Shown: positions 6,537-13,796, counted from the stretch's first letter. The stretch: DNA of 19,776 bases from an uncultured Slackia sp. (GCA_934661005.1 CAKUIK010000041.1:1-19776), one strand, 5' to 3'. The notes: generated by a model not told the origin, from the sequence alone. Program-made: numbers and translations.

Positions 6537-7769
6537 ATGAAGAAGTTTTTCACCAGTTTGCCGTTCATTTTGCTCGTGGCTGTGATTGCGGGCATTCTTG
6601 TAGGCCTTGTTGCCAACGATGCCGTGATGAACGTGGTCGTTACCGTTAAGTATGTGCTCGGCCAGGTCATCATGTTCTGCGTTCCGCTTATTATCATTGG
6701 CTTTATCGCGCCGTCTATCACAAAGCTCGGCTCGAACGTATCGCGCATTCTGGGCGTTGCAGTGCTTATCGCGTATTGCTCGAGCGTCGGCGCGGCGTTG
6801 TTTTCGATGTTCGCCGGTTATGCGATTATCCCGAACCTTTCCATCGCCACGACGGTCGACGGCCTCAAAGAGCTACCCGACGTGGTTTTCCAGCTCGATA
6901 TTCCGCAAATCATGCCCGTTATGAGCGCGCTCGTGCTTTCCGTGCTGCTCGGCCTTGCTGCGGTATGGACACACGCCGACATCATGTGCAAGCTGCTCGA
7001 TGAATTCCAGCGCATCGTTCTTGCCATTGTGACGCGCGTGGTTATTCCGGTCCTTCCGTTCTTCATCGCAACCACGTTCTGCGGCCTTGCGTACGAAGGA
7101 ACCATCACGCGCCAGCTGCCGGTGTTCCTTGCTGTGGTGCTCATCGTCATCGTCGGGCACTATATTTGGCTTGCAGTGCTGTATGGCATTGCCGGTGCCT
7201 ATTCGGGCAAAAACCCGCTGAAGGTTTTGCGCCAGTATGGTCCGGCCTATTTGACGGCTGTCGGCACGATGTCTTCCGCCGCCACGCTTGCTGTGGCTCT
7301 TCAGGGCGCCAATCGCGCCGTGCCGCCGCTGCGTCGCGATATGGTGAGCTTCGGCATTCCTCTGTTTGCCAATATTCACCTGTGTGGATCGGTGCTTACC
7401 GAGGTCTTCTTTGTGATGACTATCGGGCAAATGATCAACGGTTCCATGCCTGAGCTGTCTACCATGATTTTATTCTGCTCGCTGCTTGGCGTGTTCGCCA
7501 TTGGCGCGCCGGGCGTTCCAGGCGGCACTGTAATGGCTTCGCTCGGCCTTATCACGGGCGTGCTTGGTTTTGGCGATACGGCAACCGCCCTTGTGCTTAC
7601 TGTGTTCGCTTTGCAGGACAGCTTCGGCACTGCGTGCAACATCACGGGCGACGGCGCTTTGACGCTTATGCTTACGGGCTACGCCGATCGCCATGGCATC
7701 GAGGAGTCCGACGAACATCGCGAGCTGTTTAATGCCGATGATGAAAAGAAAATCGGTCTCGCGAAATAG
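6537..7769 (+). CDS. SLC1 (DAACS) family amino acid/dicarboxylate symporter, divergent
   Basis: This 410-residue multi-helix membrane protein belongs to the GltP/DctA/SstT (PF00375) family. It shows the HP1 motif S-S-A-A-T-L (246-251), a TM7 block I-P-L-F-A-N-I-H-L-C-G-S (274-285), a G-A-P-G-V-P-G-G hairpin and the TM8 block Q-D-S-F-G-T-A-C-N-I-T-G-D (360-372). Two family hallmarks are altered: the NMDGT sodium motif reads HLCGS, and the arginine that binds acidic side chains in GltPh (R397) is replaced by glycine at 364. The glutamate/dicarboxylate label is therefore doubtful; the Q-D-S-x-x-T-A-x-N spacing resembles the serine/threonine carrier SstT. The ATG at 6537 has GGAGG at 6527-6531. 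A small GCGGG/CCCGC hairpin (6501-6516) lies just upstream. A terminator follows 70 bases after the stop, so the gene is probably monocistronic. Confidence 0.9.
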   Translation: MKKFFTSLPFILLVAVIAGILVGLVANDAVMNVVVTVKYVLGQVIMFCVPLIIIGFIAPSITKLGSNVSRILGVAVLIAYCSSVGAALFSMFAGYAIIPNLSIATTVDGLKELPDVVFQLDIPQIMPVMSALVLSVLLGLAAVWTHADIMCKLLDEFQRIVLAIVTRVVIPVLPFFIATTFCGLAYEGTITRQLPVFLAVVLIVIVGHYIWLAVLYGIAGAYSGKNPLKVLRQYGPAYLTAVGTMSSAATLAVALQGANRAVPPLRRDMVSFGIPLFANIHLCGSVLTEVFFVMTIGQMINGSMPELSTMILFCSLLGVFAIGAPGVPGGTVMASLGLITGVLGFGDTATALVLTVFALQDSFGTACNITGDGALTLMLTGYADRHGIEESDEHRELFNADDEKKIGLAK

Positions 7770-7838
7770 CGTGTTTCGAATATGTAATAGCGCGGTTGGT
7801 ATTGGACATACGTTTTCAGCTAAACAGCAAGCTATTCT

Positions 7839-7871
7839 GGAAGTCGCGTTTCGCGGCTTCCTTTCTTTATT
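7839..7871 (+). terminator. Intrinsic terminator of the SLC1 symporter gene
   Basis: Ten pairs (7839-7848 with 7852-7861, GGAAGTCGCG/CGCGGCTTCC, one G-U) close a TTT loop, followed by TTTCTTTATT. It is a strong rho-independent terminator in the correct orientation. Confidence 0.88.
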
Positions 7872-8215
7872 GCGATGATTTCAGAAAGGGCCATTGTCGG
7901 AGGTGCTTTACGAACGAATGCTTTCGCTCTCACTTCGCATAATGGTCGCTTTGCGACGGCGCTTTGCCTCCGTTTTCGGGTGGCAAAGCGTTCTGTGCAG
8001 GCAGGATTTTTGCGTGCTGAGCATATGCGAAATGGAGTTTGGCGTGTTAATGCAATATATACATTGCATTTTCGCGTTTCCTTCCACAAAGCGCGGTGCG
8101 GTTCAAGAATTTTTTGCAGATTCGTTCACAATTCCTCGATGAAATAGAACGCGTAATTGCTCTGACCTGGTAAAACGTTAGTAAAGAAGCATAGATACGC
8201 CCGGGTGCGTGGCGT
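7872..8215. other. Hairpin-rich non-coding region upstream of the ribosomal operon
   Basis: No credible gene was found in this stretch. It contains GTCGC-TTT-GCGAC (7945-7957), a large hairpin CGCTTTGCC...GGCAAAGCG (7960-7990) with an inner CCG-TTTT-CGG, and a perfect AATGCAAT/ATTGCATT repeat (8049-8070). None is followed by a clear T-run except a short TTTT after the last. The region may encode a small RNA or hold binding sites; either is speculative. Confidence 0.45.
8049..8070. promoter_or_regulatory. Perfect 8-bp inverted repeat, AT-rich (candidate operator or weak terminator)
   Basis: AATGCAAT (8049-8056) and ATTGCATT (8063-8070) are perfect arms around ATATAC. It lies 146 bases upstream of the rpsL -35 box, far for a repressor but plausible for an activator or DNA-bending protein. 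The trailing TTTT could also make it a weak terminator. Confidence 0.35.
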
Positions 8216-8244
8216 TTGACACTGTATTTTGACGATGGTAAAGT
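8216..8244 (+). promoter_or_regulatory. Main promoter of the str-S10 ribosomal operon
   Basis: A consensus -35 TTGACA (8216-8221), an ideal 17-base spacer and a -10 TAAAGT (8239-8244) form the best promoter in the window. Transcription would start near 8251, leaving a leader of about 204 nt before rpsL. This is what a highly expressed ribosomal operon would need. Confidence 0.8.
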
Positions 8245-8250
8245 TTCGCC

Positions 8251-8454
8251 TTGCGTTTCGCGAGGGACGTTTGCTTGCGCCGGCGTGCTGCCAGGCTGCA
8301 GGCAAGGCCGAACGGTTTTCGAGCTCCTGGGTTGAACATAGAGCTCGGGAAGCGTAAGGCCAGGGGAGGGGCTGACCCACTCAGCCCAGGCAAGAACGAG
8401 CTTGTGCAGGTCGCTGGAAAGTGCCGGCAAGCCGTAAGATTTGAAGGAGAAGCT
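8251..8454 (+). promoter_or_regulatory. Structured leader of the rpsL operon
   Basis: The stretch between the predicted start site and rpsL is long and can fold: CTTGC (8274-8278) with GCAAG (8302-8306), CGAGCTC (8320-8326) with GAGCTCG (8341-8347), and GGGCTGA (8369-8375) with TCAGCCC (8381-8387). No T-run follows. The stretch is open in frame with rpsL, but the upstream reading is unlike S12 and is not translated in any known S12. It is probably a 5' UTR that may carry ribosomal-protein feedback control. I recognised no catalogued leader family. Confidence 0.5.
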
Positions 8455-8826
8455 TTGCCTACTATTAACCAGCTGGTCCGCAAGGGCCGCGCCAAGCAGG
8501 TCGACAAGAAGAAGACCCCGGCGCTCAAGGGCAACCCCCAGAAGCGTGGCGTGTGCACGCGTGTGTACACCACCACCCCGAAGAAGCCGAACTCTGCACT
8601 CCGTAAGGTTGCTCGTGTTCGTCTCGTCAACGGCATGGAGGTTACCGCCTACATTCCTGGCATCGGCCACAACCTGCAGGAACACTCCATGGTGCTCATC
8701 CGCGGCGGCCGTGTTAAGGACCTCCCGGGCGTGCGTTACAAGATCATTCGCGCCGCCCTCGACTGCGCTGCTGTGAACAACCGCATGCAGGCCCGCAGCC
8801 GTTACGGTGCTAAGCGCCCGAAATAA
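8455..8826 (+). CDS. rpsL: Small ribosomal subunit protein S12
   Basis: This 123-residue protein sits at the decoding centre of the 30S subunit and affects fidelity. It is near-identical in pattern to S12 of other bacteria: P-T-I-N-Q-L-V-R-K-G-R at the start, then T-T-T-P-K-K-P-N-S-A-L-R-K and R-G-G-R-V-K-D-L-P-G-V-R-Y. The lysines whose changes give streptomycin resistance in E. coli (in PKKPNS and RVKDLPG) are wild type. The start is TTG at 8455: AAGGAG lies at 8444-8449, five bases upstream, and the second residue is the proline seen in all S12. No ATG or GTG lies nearby in frame. It is the first gene of the str operon. Confidence 0.97.
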   Translation: MPTINQLVRKGRAKQVDKKKTPALKGNPQKRGVCTRVYTTTPKKPNSALRKVARVRLVNGMEVTAYIPGIGHNLQEHSMVLIRGGRVKDLPGVRYKIIRAALDCAAVNNRMQARSRYGAKRPK

Positions 8827-8839
8827 GTATGAGTAAGTC

Positions 8840-8884
8840 GCGCGGGCCGATAAGGGCCTAATGGGGAAATCCCCGGAAGCGCGC
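8840..8884 (+). promoter_or_regulatory. Predicted three-way junction in the rpsL-rpsG spacer (possible S7 feedback site)
   Basis: An outer stem GCGCG/CGCGC (8840-8844 with 8880-8884) encloses two hairpins: GGCC/GGCC (8845-8848 with 8855-8858) and GGGG-AAAT-CCCC (8863-8874). In E. coli, S7 represses the str operon by binding the rpsL-rpsG intercistronic region. The location and junction shape fit the same role, but similarity to 16S rRNA was not tested. Confidence 0.5.
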
Positions 8885-8906
8885 ACAATCACCAAGGAGC
8901 ACATTT

Positions 8907-9377
8907 ATGCCTCGTCGTGCAGCAGCAGTCCGCCGCGAAGTTCAGCCGGACGCCGTGTACAACAACCGTTTGGTCACTCAGCTGATCAACAAAGTCCTTC
9001 TCGACGGCAAGAAGTCCCTCGCCGAGCGTATCGTCTACGGTGCGTTCGACATCGTCGCCGAGAAGACCCAGCAGGACGCCCTCAGCGTCTTCAAGAAGGC
9101 TATGGACAACGTTCGCCCCACCCTTGAGGTTAAGCCCAAGCGCGTTGGCGGCGCAACCTACCAGGTGCCGATGGAAGTCAACCCCCGTCGTGCCACCACT
9201 CTCGCCATCCGTTGGATCGTCGACTTCTCTCGCAAGCGCAAGGAGCACACCATGGCTCAGCGTCTTGCGGCTGAAATCATGGACGCCGCCGAGAACACTG
9301 GCGCGTCTGTCAAGAAGCGCGAAGACCTCTACAAGATGGCTGAATCCAACCGTGCGTTCTCGCACTATCGTTGGTAG
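8907..9377 (+). CDS. rpsG: Small ribosomal subunit protein S7
   Basis: This 156-residue protein nucleates assembly of the 30S head by binding the 3' domain of 16S rRNA. The family pattern is clear: P-R-R-A near the start, then L-I-N-K-V-L-L-D-G-K-K-S-L-A-E-R-I-V-Y, V-K-P-K-R-V-G-G-A-T-Y-Q-V-P, and a C-terminal K-K-R-E-D-L-Y-K-M-A-E-S-N-R-A-F-S-H-Y-R-W. The length equals the usual 156. AAGGAG lies eight bases before the ATG. It is separated from rpsL by an 80-base structured spacer and from fusA by only 13 bases, so translation of the two is likely coupled. Confidence 0.98.
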   Translation: MPRRAAAVRREVQPDAVYNNRLVTQLINKVLLDGKKSLAERIVYGAFDIVAEKTQQDALSVFKKAMDNVRPTLEVKPKRVGGATYQVPMEVNPRRATTLAIRWIVDFSRKRKEHTMAQRLAAEIMDAAENTGASVKKREDLYKMAESNRAFSHYRW

Positions 9378-9390
9378 GGCGTGAGAGACA

Positions 9391-11496
9391 ATGGCAAAGG
9401 CAAACGACCTTAATCTCACCCGTAACTTCGGCATCATGGCTCACATCGATGCCGGAAAAACCACCACGACCGAGCGTATCCTGTACTACACGGGCAAGAC
9501 GCACAAGATCGGCGAGGTCCACGATGGCGCTGCCACCATGGACTGGATGGTTCAGGAACAGGAGCGCGGCGTAACCATTACCGCTGCTGCTACCACCTGC
9601 TTCTGGAAGAAGGATGGCGAAACCTATCGCTTCCAGATTATCGACACCCCGGGCCACGTTGACTTCACCGCTGAGGTCGAGCGTTCCCTTCGTGTTCTCG
9701 ACGGCACCGTTGCCGTTTTCGACGCCGTCGCTGGCGTTCAGCCTCAGTCTGAGACCGTTTGGCGTCAGGCCGAGCGTTATGGCGTTCCCCGCATCGCGTT
9801 CATCAACAAGTATGACCGCGTTGGCGCCGACTTCCTGCATGCGATCCAGACGATGAAAGATCGCCTGGGCGCGAATGCCGTTGCCGCTCAGCTGCCTATG
9901 GGCGCCGAGGACAACTTCTGGGGCGTTATCGACCTCGTTACCATGACCGCATGGGACTTCAAGGCCGACGACAAGGGCATGACCTACCCCGAGCCGATGG
10001 ACGCCATCCCGGCCGAGTTCGCCGACGATGCCGCCATCTACCGCCAGGAGCTCGTTGACGCTGCTGCTGACTGCGACGACGAACTCATGGAGAAGGTCCT
10101 CATGGACGAAGAGTTCTCCGTTGAAGAGCTCAAGGCCGCTCTGCGCAAGGGTGTTATCGACTGCAAGATCAACCCTGTGTTCGTGGGCTCCGCCTACAAG
10201 AACAAGGGCGTTCAGGAGCTTCTCGACGCTGTTGTCGATTACCTGCCCGCCCCGGGCGACGTTCCCGCCATCAAGGGCACCAACCCCAAGACTGGCGAGG
10301 AAGACACCCGCGAAGCCGACCCCAAGGGTCCCTTCTCGGCTCTGGCCTTCAAGATCATGACCGACCCCTTCGTTGGCAAGCTCACCTATCTGCGTGTGTA
10401 CTCGGGCAAGCTCGATTCCGGCTCTTATGTGGTCAACGCCACCAAGGACAAGAACGAGCGTATCGGCCGCCTGCTGCAGATGCACTCCAACCAGCGAGTT
10501 GACATCGACGCTTGCGCCGCTGGCGACATCGTTGCCGTCGTTGGCCTGAAGAACACCACCACGGGCGACACCCTGTGCTCCGAGGATGCTCCTATCATCC
10601 TTGAGTCCATGGAGTTCGCTGATCCTGTTATCGACATTGCTGTCGAGCCTAAGACCAAGGCTGAGCAGGACAAGATGAGCCTCGCGCTGCAGAAGCTGGC
10701 TGAGGAGGACCCGACTTTCCGCGTGTCCACCAACCACGAGACCGGCCAGACCATCATCGCTGGCATGGGCGAGCTGCACCTCGAGATCATCGTTGACCGT
10801 CTGCTTCGCGAGTTCAAGGTCGAGGCAAACGTTGGCAAGCCGCAGGTTGCTTACCGCGAGCGTCCGGGCCACGAAGTGCTTGGCGCCGAAGGCAAGTTCG
10901 TGCGTCAGTCCGGTGGTCGCGGCCAGTACGGCCATGCGGTCATCAACATGTACCCGCAGGAAGCTGGCAAGGGCTATCTGTTCGAGAACAAGATCGTCGG
11001 CGGCGTTGTTCCCAAGGAATACATCCCCGCGATCGACAAGGGCATCCAGGAAGCGCTGCACGCTGGCGTTCTGGCTGGCTACCCGGTCGAGGACGTTCGC
11101 GTCGAGCTCATCGACGGTTCTTACCACGAAGTCGACTCCTCCGAAGCCGCCTTCAAGGTTGCTGGCTCTATGGCCATCAAGGACGCCCTGCGCAAGTCTG
11201 ACCCGGTCATCCTCGAGCCTGTCATGGCTGTCGAAGTCGAAACTCCCGACGAGTACACCGGCTTCGTCATGGGCGACATCCCGAGCCGCCGCGGCATGAT
11301 TCAGGGCCAGGAGCAGCGCAGCGGCGCTGTGGCCATCTCCGCGAAGGTGCCTCTGGGTATGATGTTCGGCTACGCCACCGACCTGCGTTCTGGTACGCAG
11401 GGCCGTGCGACGTACACCATGCAGTTCGATTCCTACGAGCCCGTTCCCAAGAACGTGGCTGCGGATATTATCAGCAAGGCCGGCGGCAACGCCTAA
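9391..11496 (+). CDS. fusA: Elongation factor G
   Basis: This 701-residue translational GTPase moves tRNA and mRNA through the ribosome and helps recycle it with RRF. The GTPase motifs are visible: A-H-I-D-A-G-K-T (17-24), the switch region with R-G-V-T-I-T, D-T-P-G-H (85-89), and the G4 motif N-K-Y-D (139-142), where most EF-Gs have NKMD. Domains II to V follow, including G-E-L-H-L-E-I and the C-terminal I-P-S-R-R-G-M-I-Q-G block. The length is typical (690-705). Codon use is strongly biased, as expected for high expression. In most bacteria tuf follows fusA; here rpsJ follows after 34 bases. Confidence 0.98.
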   Translation: MAKANDLNLTRNFGIMAHIDAGKTTTTERILYYTGKTHKIGEVHDGAATMDWMVQEQERGVTITAAATTCFWKKDGETYRFQIIDTPGHVDFTAEVERSLRVLDGTVAVFDAVAGVQPQSETVWRQAERYGVPRIAFINKYDRVGADFLHAIQTMKDRLGANAVAAQLPMGAEDNFWGVIDLVTMTAWDFKADDKGMTYPEPMDAIPAEFADDAAIYRQELVDAAADCDDELMEKVLMDEEFSVEELKAALRKGVIDCKINPVFVGSAYKNKGVQELLDAVVDYLPAPGDVPAIKGTNPKTGEEDTREADPKGPFSALAFKIMTDPFVGKLTYLRVYSGKLDSGSYVVNATKDKNERIGRLLQMHSNQRVDIDACAAGDIVAVVGLKNTTTGDTLCSEDAPIILESMEFADPVIDIAVEPKTKAEQDKMSLALQKLAEEDPTFRVSTNHETGQTIIAGMGELHLEIIVDRLLREFKVEANVGKPQVAYRERPGHEVLGAEGKFVRQSGGRGQYGHAVINMYPQEAGKGYLFENKIVGGVVPKEYIPAIDKGIQEALHAGVLAGYPVEDVRVELIDGSYHEVDSSEAAFKVAGSMAIKDALRKSDPVILEPVMAVEVETPDEYTGFVMGDIPSRRGMIQGQEQRSGAVAISAKVPLGMMFGYATDLRSGTQGRATYTMQFDSYEPVPKNVAADIISKAGGNA

Positions 11497-11530
11497 TCGG
11501 CGAACCGCTTAATTCATGGAGGAAATGAAA

Positions 11531-11839
11531 GTGGCTAATCAGAAGATTCGCATCCGCCTGAAGGGCTACGACCATGAGATTGTGGATCAGTCCACCAAGC
11601 TCATCGTCGACACCGCCCAGAAGACCGGTGCCAAGGTTTCCGGACCTATCCCTCTGCCCACCGAGCGCAACCTGTACTGCGTTGTCAAAGGCCCGCACGT
11701 CGACAAAGACTCCCGCGAGCAGTTTGAGATGCGCACGCACAAGCGCCTGATCGACATTCTCGAGCCCACCCCGAACACGGTTGATTCGCTGATGCGCCTC
11801 GACCTCCCGGCTGGTGTCGACATCGAGATCAAGCTGTAA
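11531..11839 (+). CDS. rpsJ: Small ribosomal subunit protein S10
   Basis: This 102-residue protein of the 30S head also serves as the NusE antitermination factor. It shows N-Q-K-I-R-I-R-L-K-G-Y-D-H, G-P-I-P-L-P-T-E-R, E-M-R-T-H-K-R-L-I-D-I-L-E-P and L-M-R-L-D-L-P-A-G-V-D-I-E-I. The start is taken as GTG at 11531, eight bases after GGAGG (11518-11522), and gives the standard N-terminus. Upstream in-frame ATGs at 11516 and 11525 overlap or crowd the ribosome site and would add residues absent from S10 proteins. It is the first gene of the S10 block, joined directly to the str genes. Confidence 0.96.
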   Translation: MANQKIRIRLKGYDHEIVDQSTKLIVDTAQKTGAKVSGPIPLPTERNLYCVVKGPHVDKDSREQFEMRTHKRLIDILEPTPNTVDSLMRLDLPAGVDIEIKL

Positions 11840-11851
11840 GGAGTGCATGAG

Positions 11852-12472
11852 ATGATCAACGCTATCTACGGCAAAAAGATCGGCATGACGCAGATCTTCA
11901 ACGAGGACGACCAGGTTGTGCCCGTCACCATCATCGTGGCTGAGCCCAACAAGGTTTGCCAGGTGAAGACCGCCGCTACCGACGGTTACGAAGCTGTTCA
12001 GCTTGGTTTTGGCGCTATCAAGCCCAAGAAGATCACCAAGCCCATGGGCGGCCATTTCGCCAAGCTCGGCACCGAGCCTGTTCGCTACCTGCGCGAGGTT
12101 CGCGTCGAGAACGCTTCCGAGTACAAGACCGGCGACCTGCAGACCGTTGCAGCTTTCGCCGACGTGAAGAAGGTCGACGTTACCGGCACTTCCAAGGGTA
12201 AAGGCTTCGCCGGCGTTATCAAGCGCCACGGCTTTGCTGGCGGCCCTGGCGGACACGGTGCTCACTTCCACCGCGCTCCCGGCTCCATCGGCCAGTGCGC
12301 CACGCCTTCCCGCGTCTTCAAGGGCGTTCGCCTTCCGGGTCACATGGGCTGCGACACTGTTACCGTGAAGAACCTCGAGGTTGTTCGCGTTGACGCCGAG
12401 CAGAACCTGATCCTCGTGAAGGGCGCCGTCCCGGGCGGCAAGAACGGCATCGTTCGCGTCCGCATGGCCTAG
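11852..12472 (+). CDS. rplC: Large ribosomal subunit protein L3
   Basis: This 206-residue protein is an early 50S assembly factor near the peptidyl transferase centre. Conserved blocks are I-Y-G-K-K-I-G-M-T-Q-I-F at the start, then G-K-G-F-A-G-V-I-K-R-H-G-F, G-P-G-G-H-G-A-H-F-H-R-A-P-G-S-I-G-Q and V-F-K-G-V-R-L-P-G-H-M-G. The ATG at 11852 is chosen over the in-frame GTG at 11843 because AAGGAG (11838-11843) then has an eight-base spacing and the N-terminus matches the family. The gene begins 12 bases after rpsJ ends. Confidence 0.97.
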   Translation: MINAIYGKKIGMTQIFNEDDQVVPVTIIVAEPNKVCQVKTAATDGYEAVQLGFGAIKPKKITKPMGGHFAKLGTEPVRYLREVRVENASEYKTGDLQTVAAFADVKKVDVTGTSKGKGFAGVIKRHGFAGGPGGHGAHFHRAPGSIGQCATPSRVFKGVRLPGHMGCDTVTVKNLEVVRVDAEQNLILVKGAVPGGKNGIVRVRMA

Positions 12473-12501
12473 TGCCCCGCTTTATTAGGAGAAACACCAC
12501 A

Positions 12502-13128
12502 ATGGCTACTATTGACATCAAAGACGTCGCGGGCAAGACGGTCAAATCCGTCGAGCTCAACGACGCCGTGTTCGGCATCGAGCCGAACATCCACGTGATG
12601 CACACGGTCGTGCGTGCCTATCGCGCCGGCCTGCGTCAGGGCACTGCTAACACCAAGACCCGTGGCGAAGTTCGCGGCGGCGGCAAGAAGCCGTGGCGTC
12701 AGAAGGGCACCGGCCGTGCCCGCCAGGGTTCCATCCGCTCCCCTCAGTGGGTTGGCGGCGGCACCGTGTTCGGCCCCCACACCCGTTCTTACGCGTTCCG
12801 CGTGAACCGCAAGGAAGTCAAGCTTGCTATGCGCTCTGCGCTTTCCGCCAAGCTGGCTGACGAGCAGCTCACCGTGGTTGACCAGTTCGCCTTCGAGGCT
12901 CCTCGCACCAAAGATGCGAAGGCTTCCATGGAGGCCCTGGGCTTCGACAAGGTTCGTGCCACCGTTGTTATCGCTGACGACGATGTGAACACCTTCCTTT
13001 CGTTCCGCAACCTCGAGAACGTCAACATTATTCCCGTCTCGGCCGCCAACACCTACGAGCTCGTCGACAACAAGCAGCTCGTTCTGACCGTGGCCGCCCT
13101 GGAACGCCTCGAGGAGGTGCTTGCATAA
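12502..13128 (+). CDS. rplD: Large ribosomal subunit protein L4
   Basis: This 208-residue protein lines the peptide exit tunnel; in E. coli it also represses the S10 operon. Typical features are H-V-M-H-T-V-V-R-A-Y near residue 32, the extended tunnel loop T-R-G-E-V-R-G-G-G-K-K-P-W-R-Q-K-G-T-G-R-A-R-Q-G-S-I-R-S-P (about 54-85) and a globular alpha/beta C-terminal part. The ATG at 12502 lies nine bases after AGGAGA; an in-frame upstream reading from 12472 would overlap the rplC stop and is rejected. The stop overlaps the rplW start (TAATG), so the two are translationally coupled. Confidence 0.97.
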   Translation: MATIDIKDVAGKTVKSVELNDAVFGIEPNIHVMHTVVRAYRAGLRQGTANTKTRGEVRGGGKKPWRQKGTGRARQGSIRSPQWVGGGTVFGPHTRSYAFRVNRKEVKLAMRSALSAKLADEQLTVVDQFAFEAPRTKDAKASMEALGFDKVRATVVIADDDVNTFLSFRNLENVNIIPVSAANTYELVDNKQLVLTVAALERLEEVLA

Positions 13129-13412
13129 TGAAGGATCCCCGCGAGGTCATCATTCGCCCGGTTATTACCGAGCACAGCTACGACATGATGAACAAGAACA
13201 CCTACACCTTTGAGGTCGCTAAAGACTCCAACAAGGTTGAGATTCGCCAGGCCATCGAAGCCATCTTCAATGTGACCGTGACGAAGGTGAACACCCTGAA
13301 CGTCAAGTCGAAGCCGAAGCGCGTTCGTATGCAGCCGGGTCGCACCCGCACCTGGAAGAAGGCCATGGTTACCCTGAAAGACGGTGACACCATCGAGCTC
13401 TTCAACGCGTAA
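13128..13412 (+). CDS. rplW: Large ribosomal subunit protein L23
   Basis: This 94-residue protein sits at the exit of the 50S tunnel and docks trigger factor and SRP. It shows I-I-R-P-V-I-T-E-H-S-Y near the start, Y-T-F-E-V-A, K-V-E-I-R-Q-A-I-E-A-I-F-N-V-T-V and K-P-K-R-V-R-M-Q-P-G-R-T-R-T-W-K-K-A. Length is typical. The ATG overlaps the rplD stop by one base and GAGGAGG lies upstream within rplD. In the usual S10 operon rplB follows within tens of bases; here a strong terminator and a peptide transporter operon follow instead. Confidence 0.97.
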   Translation: MKDPREVIIRPVITEHSYDMMNKNTYTFEVAKDSNKVEIRQAIEAIFNVTVTKVNTLNVKSKPKRVRMQPGRTRTWKKAMVTLKDGDTIELFNA

Positions 13413-13472
13413 ACTCTTCTAGCGTATCGTCCCTTAGACGTTCGAGCTAGCGAGTTCTGCATTGCTTGATTT

Positions 13473-13504
13473 AAAAGGCTGGCCGTAAGGCCGGCCTTTT
13501 TTTT
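13473..13504 (+). terminator. Intrinsic terminator after rplW
   Basis: A 12-pair stem (13473-13484 with 13489-13500, AAAAGGCTGGCC/GGCCGGCCTTTT, one G-U) closes a GTAA loop and runs into eight Ts (13497-13504). It is a strong rho-independent terminator ending the ribosomal transcript 60 bases after rplW. Confidence 0.92.
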
Positions 13505-13796
13505 GTGCCGCTCAAACCTCGTAAAATGCCGTTCACCGTCGAAAAGGCCACTAAAAATTACAAGTCATTTACCCAGACATGAAACGCTTCGAAAGTAGGG
13601 TATTCTACTCGCTGGCTTCGCGTAAGAGGGGGCGTCGCTCATGGGGGAGTGATGCATCCGTGCTGGGCTCGGGCAGGGTTCCGCCTTTGAATTTTGCCCG
13701 CGCCTTACTTGCACGGCCTTCAATGTGAGCCGTGGGCGCTTCGATGCTTTGCTTGGAAGGTTGGGCATCGACTGTACCTTTTCGAAAGGGAGGATC
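13505..13796 (+). other. Non-coding leader region of the peptide transporter operon
   Basis: No credible gene was found. A -10-like TATTCT (13601-13606) lacks a good -35. Two hairpins can form: CGGGCA (13670-13675) with TGCCCG (13695-13700), and CACGGC (13712-13717) with GCCGTG (13729-13734). The region must hold the promoter for the binding-protein gene, since a terminator precedes it, but I cannot place it with confidence. Confidence 0.4.

Noticed and set aside
7894..8142. 82-codon plus-strand frame in the gap before the ribosomal promoter
   Set aside because: TTG start without a ribosome site, composition unlike neighbouring genes (rich in C, F and R), and it runs through the strong hairpins. 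It is more likely non-coding.
8251..8454. In-frame N-terminal extension of S12 starting at TTG 8251
   Set aside because: S12 starts with P-T-I-N-Q directly after the initiator; the upstream residues match no S12, and AAGGAG sits exactly before TTG 8455. The predicted transcription start coincides with 8251.
9310..11127. 605-codon open frame antisense to fusA (and similar long antisense frames opposite ppaC, 3038-4423, and the binding-protein gene, 13605-15299)
   Set aside because: These arise from strong codon bias in GC-rich genes on the plus strand. The translations are low-complexity (V/L/D/G/N-rich), match no family and have no ribosome sites, while the sense genes are unmistakable.
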